Below, piece after piece: positions 1-11,313 of a DNA stretch of 64,000 nucleotides (positions are counted from its first letter, which is position 1; every line of letters begins with the position of its first letter). The position numbers and the translations under genes are program-made. Origin of the DNA: Lepidurus packardi (lineage: Eukaryota; Arthropoda; Branchiopoda; Notostraca; Triopsidae); the NCBI GenBank assembly GCA_023053545.1, contig JAKZAN010000177.1:1-64000 (forward strand), given 5' to 3'. A model generated the notes under the pieces. That model did no database searches, was not told where the DNA came from, and was given only the letters and a program-made list of their open reading frames with translations.

Positions 1-241
1 CCCAACCCCCCCAACCCCCAACCCCAACCCCAACCCCAACCCCAACCCCAACCCCAACCCCAACCCCAACCCCAACCCCAACCCCAACCCCAACCCCAAC
101 CCCAACCCCAACCCCAACCCCAACCCCAACCCCAACCCCAACCCCAACCCCAACCCCAACCCCAACCCCAACCCCAACCCCAACCCCAACCCCAACCCCA
201 ACCCCAACCCCAACCCCAACCCCAACCCCAACCCCAACCCC
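1..241. repeat. Left chromosome telomere, (CCCCAA)n
   Basis: About 40 near-perfect CCCCAA units start at base 1; the first few units have extra Cs (7 and 5 C runs), then the array is regular and stops at the unique sequence CATAGTCCC. A C-strand repeat reading 5'->3' into the contig is the orientation expected for a left chromosome end. C4A2 is the Tetrahymena-type repeat of oligohymenophorean ciliates. The first gene starts only 111 bp inside it, so there is essentially no subtelomere. Confidence 0.97.
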
Positions 242-352
242 ATAGTCCCATCAGACTATCCCTGCCTATATTCTTTAACCACCCTTCATTTTATCTAAAA
301 CACTTCTCCCAACTATACTCACCAACAAAATCTATTCCAAATTGACTGCCGA

Positions 353-1072
353 ATGCACCACGAAGAGCCCAACAGCCCGATCAAAATAGTCTGCATATCA
401 GATACCAATGGAGACCACTCCGGACTGCTCCAACTCGAAGGAGACATCCTGATTCACTGTGGAGACTTCACCCGCTCTGGCACCGAAAATGAGGTCTATG
501 AGTTCCTCAACTTCCTCCCGAAACTCAAATTCAAACACAAACTAATCATCGCAGGCCACAAAGAGTTGACCTTCGACACTGAAGCCTATCTCTCAAAACT
601 CCGGAAAATATTCCACAACGGCTTTCCCGAGTACGACGGCGATGTCTACAAGTCTGAGCTCATGTCACTCGACAATGTATACTACGTCGAGCACGATTAC
701 ATTAACATCTAGGGAATCACTTTTTTCGCTTCTCCATTCCAACCCGATGCATTTGATATGGCGTTCGGCAGGACTGAGGAGGAACTTCGCGCGAAGTGGG
801 AATCCATTGTAGACCCTGTCGATATCCTGGTCACGCACTTCCCACCGTATGGAGTTATGGACGAGTACAAGGGGACGAAAACGGGATGTGTGGTGCTGGG
901 GGAGAAGGTGAAGGAGTTGAAGCCACGATACCATATCTTCGGACACAACAGAGAACAATACGGGGAGGTGGAAGTGGGAGGAGTGAGGTATGTGAACTGC
1001 TGCAGGTTCAATAAGAAGTTCAAGCCTGAAAATGGTGCAGTCGAAATTATTTGGACTGGTAATGCAAAATGA
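353..1072 (+). CDS. Metallophosphoesterase, MPPED/UPF0046-like, with altered metal-site motifs
   Basis: A 239-aa calcineurin-like phosphoesterase with no intron. One in-frame TAG (710-712), read as Glu, joins the two halves (INI-E-GITFF). Family landmarks in order are: CISDTNGDH near residue 14 (normally SDTHG.H), GDILIHCGDFT near 30, IIAGHKELTFD near 64 (normally AGNHE), VTHFPPYG near 163 and IFGHNREQYG near 194 (normally GHxHxxYG). The fold is clear, but the Asn of GNHE and the second His of GHxH are missing. Both belong to the di-metal site, so activity may be reduced or changed, as reported for mammalian MPPED1. TGA terminates at 1070-1072. It is the first gene after the telomere. Confidence 0.85.
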
Positions 1073-1173
1073 TAAAGTTCAGTCAGGATAGTTTTGACTG
1101 CGAACCAAGTTTTACGGGAAACTCATCTTTTATTTAGGATTGGATTCCATAATTTCGAATTACATTCTAGCAA

Positions 1174-2250
1174 ATGCATCGAACCACATTTTGGCCACCT
1201 TCGCCTTTTATGCTCTCCTCGCATCCACCCACTTCCAATCTAGCTTCTACGCCGCAAGACTCCCCACCCAAATCTTCTGCCCTTAACAGAACACCATCTC
1301 ACACCATCCTGCCTTCCAATAAATGTCTCCAAAATACACACATTATCTATCAATGTGGCAGCTCTCCCGTAGACTATCTTTGCGTTCGAGACCCCAACTA
1401 CACAAACACTATTCAATCTAAGCTCTTCCCGCAGTCTCCATAGATTCATAGACTCCGGTCTATTCCTCTGGGACTGGCCAACCCTCATTCCAAGTGCAGC
1501 AAAGCCCAGCTTCAGTTAGTCGCTCCTGATCAGGATTACAGCGAAAGGTAAGCTCAAATGATGAGAAACGGAGGTTATCGGAAACTAATGGAGAGAGTAG
1601 GCCAGCTGTAAAAGGAATACAAATACCTGCTTTTCGAATCACTTTAGTCGGCAAGAAGCGTTCATGAAAAGGCATGTAAAAGTGTGAAAAGTGGGGATAG
1701 TAGAATTTGTTTCGTGCCGAAGATTGTGGAGAAGCTGCGGAAACATGTTACTTATGTCTAAAGACGCGTCGAAAGAATACACGTGATCTAGAAATTGATT
1801 CCGCATGAAGTATATGTGCAGAAGGAAGCTATTGTCGAGAAGCCCACCCTGAGGGAGTAATTGGTATTCGTAGATGCGCAAAGGCTGCCCCCTGTCTTGG
1901 AAACGCGCCAAGTCATCGTCGCTAAGACCCGCGAAATAAGAGTGCAGAGTCAGAGACAGGCAGCTACCGCGCAGAACCTTTAGACAGCAAAGGCAAGAAC
2001 ACAGGTCCTTGAGAGAGCTGCTTGTGAATCTGCATAGCTCTTAAGGGAGTTAAAGATACGTCTGGAGAAGAGAAGAGAAGTCGGCACAAAGAATGCATGC
2101 CAGGCAAGCGAATCTACGTATCAGGATCACGAACCTGCCTTGGATTCGCACCCCTCTTCAATAAATATTTCGGAGTAGTCTCGCATTTCAAGTACTGCAA
2201 ATTCTGAGGTCTTTTATCTGCCTTAAAAAGCAGGTTACCCATCGCTATGA
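1174..2250 (+). CDS. Alveolin-like coiled-coil protein
   Basis: A 358-aa open frame, visible only when UAR is sense: it contains about 15 in-frame TAA/TAG codons between 1441 and 2230 and ends at TGA 2248-2250. The N-terminal 90 residues are Pro/Ser/Thr-rich. From about residue 165 there is a charged, Val/Ile/Glu/Lys-rich stretch (VPKIVEKL.., VERRVERI.., VYVQKEAIVEKP) of the kind seen in alveolins, the cortical proteins of alveolates, followed by an alpha-helical Gln/Arg/Glu segment to about 320. The alveolin call rests on composition and the EKIV/VEKxV-type repeats, so it is an inference. ATG 1174 is the first in-frame Met. Antisense ORFs here are shadows. Confidence 0.6.
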
Positions 2251-2380
2251 TCTTTCTATCTGTCTTGCTTGTCTCCATATATCCATTCAATACTTAAATA
2301 GCGGGTCCAGAAATTGGGATGTGGCTTTTTTGAATTTCTTGACTGTAAATACGATTTGATCATTCTATAGAGCTCATATC

Positions 2381-4308
2381 TCAGTTCACACTCATGTTGC
2401 CCATCTCGCTCGTCGGCACCCCTAATTGGGCCTTCTGCTCGGCTGTCAGATTCTGGGAAGCCTTGAACTTCAGAATCTCGCCGTAAGCAATTGTGCGGCC
2501 TTCGTCACGCAGAGTGAACCTTCCCAGGCCGGGCATAAAGTCAAACTTCTCCATGCAAAGTTCATTGCCAGCCTAAACCATATAAAAGATGTGGTAAGTT
2601 ATTAAAGTACCTTGAGGTTGACGATTCCAGTCTGTCCATTCTTGATGAAGGTGGACTTCACAAGTTTATTGGTTTCAGAAGATTTCACTGCCTCAACGCT
2701 AGTAACCTCCACTGACTCGAGTGAAGCGTGCAGATGGATCACACACTGGTATCCCGAGCTCATCAGCTGTTTCTTGACAGGAAGTTCGAGGACAGTCAAG
2801 CGAGCCTGGAACTCTTCGCACACCTGGCTGTAGTTCATGTTGTTGCAAATCATGAACCCTCGCCTGACCTGCTATTCATCGAGATCCTTGACTTTGAGCT
2901 TTACGTTTTCGCCTGCAGTGGCATAAGGAAGTCTTTCATCTTTGGGGTTGAAGATTTCTTTGACTATAAAGTACTGTCGTGAAGGTAGCAACGATACGGT
3001 TTGATCTTCGACGAGAGTGCCGGACTCGACCTTTCCATAGAGATAAGTCTGTCCTTGCTCTTTTATCTTATCCATTACCGGGATTCTAAGAGGGGCGGTA
3101 CCCGATCTCGCTGACAGAGGCGCTATGTCCAAGTACTCTAGGAGAGCAGGACCCTTATACCAGGGACACACTGTTTCGATGTTGCGCTTATCGATGTTGA
3201 GATCAGCCAGGGAGTCTGTGGGAATGAATTGGACATTCTCATATCCACAGGCACTCTTCAGATAAGCGGACACCTCTGTCTGGATCTTATCGAACCTTTT
3301 TTTATCCCAACCGATCGTGTGCATCTTAGTGACTGCGCAGAACAGAGTGTTGACTCCGAGGGCTCTGGCGAGCATAGCGTGCTCCTTGGTCTGTCCGTCC
3401 TTGTCGAAACCAGACTCGTATTCTCCCTCCTTCGCAGAAATGATCAAGATGGCGAGGTCAGCCTGGCAGGCTCCCAGAATCATGTTGGGAACATAGTTTT
3501 TGTGCCCGGGAGCATCGAATACGGTGTATCTTCGAACTGCAGACATGAAGATAGTCTTAGAGCACTCGACTGTCTTTCCCTTTTCTCTTTCGCGTTGATC
3601 GATATCATTGATGTAGGCAAGTTCCCAACCCTCTCGCCCGTTAGCCTTGGCTTATTGCTGCAGTTTCTTGTATTCCTGTTCATCGACCAACCCCATATTG
3701 AGAGTGATTCTGCCGGACAGGGTAGACTTACCAGCATCGACGTGTCCAATGAAAACCATGTTGACGTTAGGCTTTTTGAGGAGCTGGGCGTTGGGGTACT
3801 TGACTTCATCCCAAGCGGTGTTATGAAGAACTTCGGGATCATTTTTTGGGTCATCTTTTCGGACAATTTCTTTCTCTTTCTCAGGTTCTTTGGGTTGCCC
3901 AGATTCGGTTGCCTTCACGGGAGCAACCGCAGTGGTTTTTTTGTCCTTCTTACCTTTTTTTCTGAAGTCAACTCCAGCCTTTATATCTTCAAGATATTGG
4001 GCTTGCTTGTCGAAGAGCTGGGCACCGATGGGATTCATGTTAATCCTGTAGTTTTCGAATCTGGCTTCAAAATCTGAGAACAGATAGACCTGGCCGTAGC
4101 CGATGTAGTTGACTACGAAGTCGTAGAGCACATCCAGGTAAGTGGTGTAGGCCTGTTGTTATTCGGGAGTCCACTTTCTGTCAACAATTTCGCGGAGTTC
4201 GCCGATGGAGTCGACGTACTTTTTGAAGTAGTCGATGTACTCGGGGTAGAGCTGGTAGTAGCCCAGGTCCCAGTGGCCCATATACTTTTCCTATTCTTGC
4301 TGGTCCAT
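2381..4308 (-). CDS. eRF3: Eukaryotic peptide chain release factor GTPase eRF3
   Basis: A 629-aa eRF3 (SUP35/GSPT family), the GTPase that partners eRF1 in translation termination. The N-terminal ~130 residues are Tyr/Asp/Glu-rich, without a long Q/N prion tract. Then come a Lys/Glu linker and the EF-Tu-like GTPase: GHVDAGKST (G1), DAPGHKNYVP (G3), and a G4-region CAVTKMHT where NKMD is usual. Beta-barrel domains follow, ending with GRFTLRDEGRT, the eRF3 C-terminal signature. One 38-nt intron lies at 2573-2610. In-frame TAA (3652-3654) and TAG (2872-2874) sit where homologues have Glu. The only termination factor in the window, it belongs to a cell that must stop at UGA only. Start ATG 4306-4308 is the first Met after the upstream gap. 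Confidence 0.93.
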
Positions 4309-4487
4309 GCTGCTCTATAGAATGATCAAGTACGTATAGGAGTCTGCGATAGTTTGTAGCGAATATATGATTATTACTATTATTATAGGAAAATGTTGTT
4401 GTTGCCTCTAAAAATCACTATATCATCACCCTACACTCTTTTACTAACATCTATCATTAACTCTCGCATTATCCCGCACCACTATCA

Positions 4488-5392
4488 TCAGATATCGGGG
4501 TATAGCATGTTCGGCTCCCCTGAACCCATCGCTTTTTGCCCAGCCACAACGGGCTGCCCCATAATCAGAGGAGCTGGGACGCTGTTTGAACTCAAACCCA
4601 TGTTGTTTCCGTAGTACCCTTGTTGTTGTCCTCCCATGGCATTGAACCCCATATTTTCTGGTTGCGAGTATCCCTGGTGTTGTTGTTGCTGATGCCCATG
4701 CTGATTGTCGTGCCCATGATGATGATGATGTGAGTTCTGATGCTGGTGGTTCTGGTTATTGGCATATTGATTGTGGACCATGCCGAGTGGTAGCTCAAGT
4801 CCTAGGATGTTTTCAGGGACAGTGACAACAGGGAAGACGAGCCAATCAAGATGCTTATGAGAGTAGCCACCGTGTGCGGGACCAAAACTATAGCCGGGAT
4901 TCCTGCTTTTGAAAGGGATAGCGTCTTTGTCGAAACGGGGGTGGCCGAATGTCTTTTTGAAGCCTCGGTAAGTTTAGAAACCAAGGGAGAACATCATTTC
5001 TCTATTAGCGCAGCATTCAACCACATAAATATAGTCGTTTTCCATTATTTAGAAAACCTCCTCGTGGATCTTGCCCCCGGTCAGCGATCCAAGAGTAGCA
5101 GACAAAAGCGTATTGTCTCTGGCGTTGTGGCTTGTCGTAACCACCCTTCCGTCGGCTGAGACTCAGTTATTCGAGTATGAGAGTTACCCATCTAGTAGCG
5201 GAATTCTATTCCAACCATCCGTTTGTCGCAGTAGTAGCCTTTGACTCCTTTGATTTTTTTGAAGCCGTGTCTCACAATCACCAGGTCGTCGAACCGGGAT
5301 TTGGACTTGTGGGTCTCGATGCCCATCTGCGCAGCTACGGGTTTTTGGTGAGAGTCGATGAAGCCCATCGGTACGGGAAACTGCATGTTCAT
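4488..5392 (-). CDS. Unrecognised protein with His/Gln/Asn-rich C-terminus
   Basis: A 290-aa protein from two exons (5392-5188 and 5155-4488) with a 32-nt intron at 5156-5187. The splice restores a continuous frame, which ends at TGA 4488-4490. Residues 1-190 look globular: a basic N-terminus (KSKSRFDDLVIVRHGFKK), then DGRVVTTSHNARDN and acidic MENDYIYVVECC. Residues ~198-290 are low complexity (runs of His, Gln, Asn, Gly and Met), like the disordered tails of RNA-binding or condensate proteins. I do not recognise the N-terminal domain. UAR codons in the second exon read as Glu. The gene is convergent with nothing, and its 5' end faces the ARL3 3' end. Confidence 0.7.
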
Positions 5393-5565
5393 GTTTGTGT
5401 TGGGATTTATGCGTATTCAAGTGTCCTAATTTATTAAACTCATTGATTGCATATCTATAACTTTCTTAAACACAAAACCGACTGTCGCTCCACAGCTTCA
5501 CGAACCTAGCTACACGCTGACCAGTAAGGACAATCTCTTCGTTGAATGACAGATACACGTCGGAA

Positions 5566-6188
5566 TCACTCTTTCCTGACATTCTCGATAAGCCAGGTAA
5601 GTCCGTCCTCGAGGCCCTCATTGGTCTTGGCCGAACAAGCTGTAATAGTCCACTTGCGGGTGGTGATCGAATCGATTTTAAGGAGGTCAACGATCTGAAG
5701 GAGTTAAAAAGGAAATGCGTTACCTCACCGGGCTGGAGGGCTTGTACGAGATCCTGCTTGTTGGCGAAGATAAGGAGGGGGGTACCAGCTAAATCCTTTT
5801 CCTACGACGAATAGATTAAAAAATGAGTTACGGCTAGCAGCTTCTCCAGCTCTTATCCTGCTTCTTTGATTCTATTGGTGTCGGCAGAGTCGATCACATA
5901 CACTAATGCATCAGTGCCCGTGAAGTAGTTGGCCCAGTACTCGCGTAGCGCTTTTTGTCCTCCGATGTCCCACACGTTGAGTTTGAACTTGTCGTGGCTC
6001 AGGTTCTTGATATTGAAGCCCTGAGTAGGAGTGATGGTGGAGATATCCTCGTTGGAGAGGGACTTGAGGATAGTGGTTTTTCCTGCATTGTCGAGGCCGA
6101 GGACGAGGATGCGGAGTTCTTCCTTCTTGTTTTTGCGGAGGTTGCGGAGGATGCCGATGAGTCCTCCTCCCTGGGTCGTGGATTTCAT
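5566..6188 (-). CDS. ARL3: ARL3-type small GTPase
   Basis: A 187-aa Arf-family GTPase in three exons, with introns of 29 nt (5695-5723) and 30 nt (5802-5831). It has GLDNAGKT (P-loop), [10 protein letters not shown] (switch I, the ARL2/ARL3 signature), WDIGGQ (switch II), NKQD and CSAKT. ARL3 acts in ciliary trafficking by releasing lipidated cargo from carrier proteins, which fits a ciliate. An in-frame TAA at the position of ...KEAG-E-ELEKLL reads Glu. Start 6188 (MKSTTQGGG) was chosen because the longer frame up to 6275 extends into AT-rich untranslated-looking sequence. The Gly2 needed for Arf-type myristoylation is absent, as usual for ARL2/3. Confidence 0.92.
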
Positions 6189-6317
6189 GGTTTTAAATTT
6201 AGATTGGCTGGGCTTTGGTATAATGATTATAGTCTCAGGACTGCATCCACGCAGGAACTTATCCCATACCAACAAATATCCCTATACTTGTTGCACCTCC
6301 TAACTCCAACGCAGCAC

Positions 6318-7587
6318 ATGAATAATAATAACTGGCGCGAAAATCTAAACAGGCGCATCGTCCTCGACAATGGCAGCTCCCGCATCCGCATCGGCAACGC
6401 CTCCTCGCCCAAGCCTCTCGAGAACTGGTACAATATAGTCGCCACTGACAAGACCAACGGCAACAAACTCATCGGCGATGACATCCTCAAAATCTGGGAC
6501 TAAACTAAAGTCATCTACGAACGCTCTAATGTCCGTGGCGCCACCATGAAGTTCGACCAACAAATCACGCTTTGGGAAGAAATGCTTGCCAAACTTCCTG
6601 AAGTCTAAGCCAAGAAAACTGGTCTCGATATGTTCGAGTGCTCTCTCACTTTTTCGCTGCTGCCTCATCTGCCGCACAGCGTCCTCGAGCGTTACTTCGA
6701 GGTGTTCTTCGAATACTTCAACTTCGAAGCAGTCCTCGCGTCACACTCTTCTTAATTCATCTATGACAAGGCCAAAAAGGACTATGGCCGTCATGCAATA
6801 TCGCCAGGATTTGAGTTGTCCCCGAAATATTGCCTGGTCATTGAGACTTCGGACAGTGCCACCTATTTGTCGCCATTCCTCGACGGCCGACTGCAGGCAA
6901 AGGCCATCAAGAAGATAGATGTAGGGGGCAAGCTTCTCACGAACTGGCTCAAGGATACTTTGAGTTTCAGGCACCTTGATCTTAAGAACAGCGATCTCCT
7001 AATAAAGCAAATCAAGTAAGACTTATGCTATGTGTCGGCAGACTTTGTGGGCGACATGCGTAAATGCAGTTCCGGAAAACAGGGAGCTGCAGCTCTGGCC
7101 AAGCACTTCATTCTTCCGGACGAGGAACTCATGAAAAGAGGCTATGCTTCCGACACCTGGGACGAAAGTAAATTCCTCATCCTTTATGCCAGACTCATAT
7201 TCCCAGAAGATTACCCTCGACAAAGAGCGCATCCAGGTGCCGGAGATCCTCTTCAGCCCTCAGGACATCGGACTCGAACAGTGTGGCATAGTGTAGGCTG
7301 TCTACGAGACTCTCGAATTTGCCAATGAGGACTTGCGCCATAACTTCCTGAAAAACATTGTGCTCACAGGCGGAAACACTGGATTTCGGGGTTTCAGCCA
7401 GCGCCTGTATCGAGACCTGAGGCAGGAGTGTCCAGCATGGGTGAAGCCCCAGCTCTACATGATGACTCAAAAAGATGAGGTGTACGAGGCTGCGGTCGAT
7501 GCAAGCAGAAAGCCTACTTTCCCGGAGCAAGTAGTGACGAAAGCTACTTATAGAGAAAAGGGTTTCTCGTGCTTAAATATTCCCTGA
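6318..7587 (+). CDS. ARP6: Actin-related protein ARP6
   Basis: A 414-aa actin-fold protein in two exons, with a 25-nt intron at 7168-7192. The C-terminal half matches ARP6 closely: INVGGKLLTN-type motif (KIDVGGKLLTNWLK), IKEDLCYVSADF, VPEILFSPQDIG and NIVLTGGNTGF. ARP6 is a subunit of the SWR1/SRCAP nucleosome remodeller that deposits H2A.Z. Two reassigned codons here are diagnostic: TAA 7017-7019 aligns with the Glu of QVKEDVCYV, and TAG 7294-7296 with the Glu of GIPEAI. The N-terminus (VLDNGSSRIRIG) keeps the actin phosphate-1 loop. It is divergent from ARL3, with only 129 bp between the two ATGs, implying a very short shared promoter. Confidence 0.92.
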
Positions 7588-7709
7588 TATGTCATATGTG
7601 GCCACTTATTTCTATTTACAGTTTCATATTGTGATTCGGACGAAAGCCTGCATCCAATAACTGAGGCTAATGTTCTTGAGGATAAGGTTCGATACCATAC
7701 AATATACGA

Positions 7710-8583
7710 TCATTTTTTGGAAGCCAGCCAGTTCATTGTCAGAGGCCTGTAGACTTGCTAGAATGCGATCGACGCCAGAACAGCCCCGGCGAAAGGGCCC
7801 AGGATCAGAACCCACGAGTCCACGAAGATCACCCACTGGTGGTGGTAAATTGCATAGAATATTTCCATCCCGATAGCCAGAGCAGGGTTAAGGCCCTCAG
7901 TGCGGAAGGAAAAGGTGCGGGCGACGAATAAGGCAGTCACAATGGATAGGTATACCCACAGTGTGCCATTCAGGAAGGTCGTTTCCTTGCAGGTGATCAC
8001 CAAGATAAAGAAAGTGAAGATGAAGGTGCCGATGATTTCACCACCGAACTCCATGAACTGTTGGCGCACAGTCAGACCCTCGACGATCGGAGCAGTAATG
8101 TCATCGACAAGCAGCCAGGCTACACTCATAATTGAAATCATTGGTGCATTTTTTACCGAGGAAGCAGCCGAAGAACGCGCCCACGATCTGCGAAATCATA
8201 TAAAGTATGCCTGCCCTCAGATTGATGTCCGAATCTTTCTTCATTACAAACACTGTGGTGACGGCAGGATTGCAGTGACCTCCAGTCAGCTGTCCACACC
8301 AACAGATTGCCAGGAAGAGCGACAGAGAGACGAAAAAGGTGTGTGCGGGGTTGGGGATGGGGACATAGTTGTCAGGAAGAGGGTAGGGAGGGGGCTGGTG
8401 CTGGCTGCAACAGATCCCATAGGCAAAGATAGCGGTGCCTATGAGTTCGAAGAAGATGATGCGGAAGTAGTCGTAGCCGCACATGATGCATTTGGGGAGT
8501 TCCTGTGAGGGGGTAAAGAGATGAGGAGTTACGTGTTGGCTGGCCTGGTAGCCGAATGGTCTTTTGAGTTCGATTTCTGTCAT
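7710..8583 (-). CDS. Aquaporin (MIP family channel)
   Basis: A 278-aa six-helix channel in two exons, with a 37-nt intron at 8120-8156. Both NPA boxes are present: GGHCNPAVT near residue 101 and GLNPALAIG near 220. Further hydrophobic segments are FFELIGTAIFAYGI, TFFVSLSLFLAICW, FGGEIIGTFIFTFFI and the C-terminal SWVLILGPFAGAV. The residue after the second NPA is Leu rather than Asp, and Ala-Ile follows where orthodox water channels have Arg, so the selectivity filter is atypical. A Pro/Tyr-rich loop (QPPPYPLPDNY) extends the first extracellular region. The protein ends with 14 residues after an in-frame TAG, at TGA 7710-7712. Ciliates use aquaporins in osmoregulation, but the substrate cannot be read from the sequence. 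Confidence 0.9.
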
Positions 8584-8915
8584 GGAGGATTACTAGCGAG
8601 TAATTATATAATTAGGATGCTGCCTGATGTTTTACGTCTAAAAAAGATATTTTTTATTGGTTGCTCGCGAGTCAGTTCTGCCATTAGATTTTTCAAATCT
8701 CTTCCTTTTCACCCAGATCATGCCAACAATAACCAGCACCCTCCGCCCCTTCCCAATCGCTTCTCACACTCCAGCCCCTCCCCGCATCCATAACACAAGC
8801 CATACACTCCCCCACACCCTCACCCCTTCACTTATTTCTTTATCCCTCGCCTGCACTCTACTATATAATATCACAATTCAACCAAACTCCACAACCCTTC
8901 ATACTCGCAACCACC
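8584..8915. other. Divergent intergenic region, no gene seen
   Basis: This 332-bp gap lies between the aquaporin ATG (minus strand) and the RRM-protein ATG (plus strand). The plus strand is C/T-rich, and the overlapping short frames in it are Ser/Pro/His-rich without domain character. It presumably carries two promoters, but I see no clear motif. Confidence 0.5.
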
Positions 8916-10196
8916 ATGTAGCGCTCAAAAAATTAAAACCCCTCGAGTAGCCGCTGGAGTCATGAAAAACCTGATCATAACCCCTCCTTCTTCCCCAAGT
9001 CTTCCTCATACGAACCACTCAAAAAACGTAGCTTTCACCGGCGCCGAGAAAGTTCTTCCTCTTCCTCATCATCGAGCCGTAGCTCTAGCAGACCGCGCAG
9101 AGTAGAGGACCTGTATGCAGACCTTCGTGGTGCTCTGGAGAAGTCCGACATGAAGGAAGTGTACTTGCTTGTGAAAGATATTTCTCGCATGATGAAAGAG
9201 GAACTCGGCATCCTCAGAGTGAGCATAGCGAACACCTTCGGATTCAACAAGTCGGATATTGAATAATTCTTTGGTAAGTTTGGCAGGATCGAGAGTGTCA
9301 TCATCAAGTAAAGCAAGGTCAACAAGGATCTCCCAATTGCGCAATCGGTCAAGTAGCCCGATTCAGCAACTAACACATCCTAAAACCCTTCTACCAGCAA
9401 TGAGAGCGTGGCTTACATCATTTTTTCGCAGTACTTCTCAGCAGTAATGGCAATGAAGGTAGTCAACAGTGTCAATGAGAAGGAGCGAATCGCCAAAGCC
9501 AAGATTTGCGTTACCGATGACTCAATCGTAGAAGAAGACATCTGCAATCCCATGATTGGTGACTTTGAGGACTCTGACTTTATCCTTGAGATCGAAAAAG
9601 AAATGCCGCAGCCTCCACTCATCCAAACCCCATCAGACCTGGTGGTTTACGGTGAGTAGCCGCCGGGAAATACCGAGTTACTGGAGTCGGCAAAAGACTA
9701 CAAGTACTTTGGCATGATAGGAGTGGACTTAGAAGACCGGAACTTTTGCCTGAAGGAGAGAATCACAGGCGTGAAGGGTTGCAATTTCCTTCGCATCTAT
9801 TACCTGTGTGAAAAGGCAGTACGCTTCGAAAACTAGGTCCAAGAAAGCTTCGGAACAGGAGTAGTAGGCAGCACCCCGAACTCAGCCTTGGCGCGTCGCA
9901 AGAAGTTCCAGCAGGACTTACACTTGAAGCTGGTTTGTTATAAGATGGCCAACGTGCATCGGGATGTGGCAGTGTACGCTAATAATTTATCGAAGTACAA
10001 CACTGCGATTCGGTACCTGCATGAGCTGTTCGAGCAAATAGTGGAGGAGTACAAGAACTCGCGCGAAAAGAGTTGCCAAATCATCCCGAAGGACATCCAT
10101 GTGCGGAGGTGGGAGAAGTTCAAGGGGGAGCCCACGCTGAAGTTCCTGGAGCCGAAGCCCAACGAGAGTCAGAATGTCGGGAATAAGTCGAGTTGA
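8916..10196 (+). CDS. RNA-binding protein with RRM-like and KH-like segments
   Basis: A 411-aa protein in two exons, with a 45-nt intron at 9353-9397. The start codon is followed at once by TAG (Glu): M-E-R-S-K. The N-terminus is basic and Ser/Arg-rich (RRRESSSSSSSS, SRSSSRPRR), as in splicing-associated proteins. Residues ~95-180 look like an RRM: VSIANTFGF..SDIEEFFGKFG..ESVII (RNP2-like), then VAYIIFSQYF (RNP1-like) and a following helix. Around residue 280, RITGVKGCNFLRIYYLCE resembles the GxxG of a KH domain. UAR at 9657-9659 and 9835-9837 reads Glu. A role in mRNA processing is inferred from this architecture; I cannot name an orthologue. Confidence 0.75.
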
Positions 10197-10404
10197 GGGA
10201 GACTAGAACTTGGCTAGGGTGTGTTCGGGATGTGGGTATTGGGTGCGTACGGATGAGTTTCCGAACATGCTACTAATTAGCTAATTGGGATTATTTGATG
10301 TTAATATCGCAGGGCTGGTAGGCAGAGCCATCTGGGTTCTATACAAGTTACCCTGCCTAATATATTTTATTGCGAAATTACTCCTCCTACCTGCTATTAT
10401 CTCC

Positions 10405-11175
10405 ATGATCCAACGCCCTCTCCTTCCCAGGCTCTCCTAGCCTTCTCTAAATAATTTGCTTCCGAGTCTAAATACCCAAGAACTCTCCCTCCATTCCCTC
10501 CTCACGCTCTTAACGACCACACTCCTAAAAAAACTGGACTACTCTCTCGATTTTTATTTACTAAAACTCCGATCTCCCCCTTTACAGAATTAACACTCGC
10601 ATTCTAAAAAGGGGGCCTCTTGGTCAGACTGCCGCGTACGAGCCGCAGTCATTCTTCAAAAATCCTATGCCCTCAACAAGGCCAGCTTGAAACAGATCAG
10701 CAACAAACTCAGATTCTGGATGGGATCCGAGAAATGTCCTTTTACGAAGAGGCTTCCAACCATGATAGTCTATTATGGAGTTTCGATGACATCTGAGATT
10801 CTATTAGCAGGATCAGTATTGATGAGCATGACTTGGTAATTAGTGACTTCGGTACTCGGGCCGATGAACCAATAATTCAGAAAATTGATGACTGACCCTT
10901 CCTTAGTAAGTCTTTGGGTTTTCTATGTGTTTGGGTTGCTAAACTCAGGATTTGTCGGGACTAAGATTCATGTAGGGTCCAGTGTAAAGAACCTATGCCG
11001 GCTGATAAGAGGACCGAACCGAGGCGAACAACTCAAGAGGCTGATGGGATCATTCCGGAACGAACTGGAGGCGGAAAAGCTGCGAAAGAAGGAGTCGGCA
11101 AAGGTCCGGTACTAGCGGGTGGCTAGAATGTATGGGCAACGTAGACGGAGGCTATAAAACTGGGTACTCAGTTGA
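10405..11175 (+). CDS. Doubtful 256-aa ORF
   Basis: With UAR as Glu, the frame from ATG 10405 is open to TGA 11173-11175. The C-terminal third is basic and helical (LKRLMGSFRNELEAEKLRKKESAK.., MYGQRRRRL), which is protein-like. The first 60 codons are Leu/Pro/Ser-rich and could be untranslated. Between about 10700 and 10890 a second plus-strand frame has better protein character (SFYEEASNHDSLLWSF..., DEHDLVISDFG) but is cut by TGA. The true gene may therefore switch frames through introns I could not place with confidence. No domain recognised. Confidence 0.3.
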
Positions 11176-11313
11176 TAATTAAGGAGTGCTGGGGGTTTCT
11201 TACTAATCGATGGAACTAAGTCCATTAGCTTGACTTAAACTATTAAATCTAACGTGTCTTAAGTTTTCACAAAAACCTCTTAGTATCAACTTTTATGCTG
11301 CATCTTTTTGTCC

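Noticed and set aside
3229..4077. 282-codon plus-strand ORF
   Set aside because: It is exactly antisense to the well-supported eRF3 gene and has no domain; a frame shadow.
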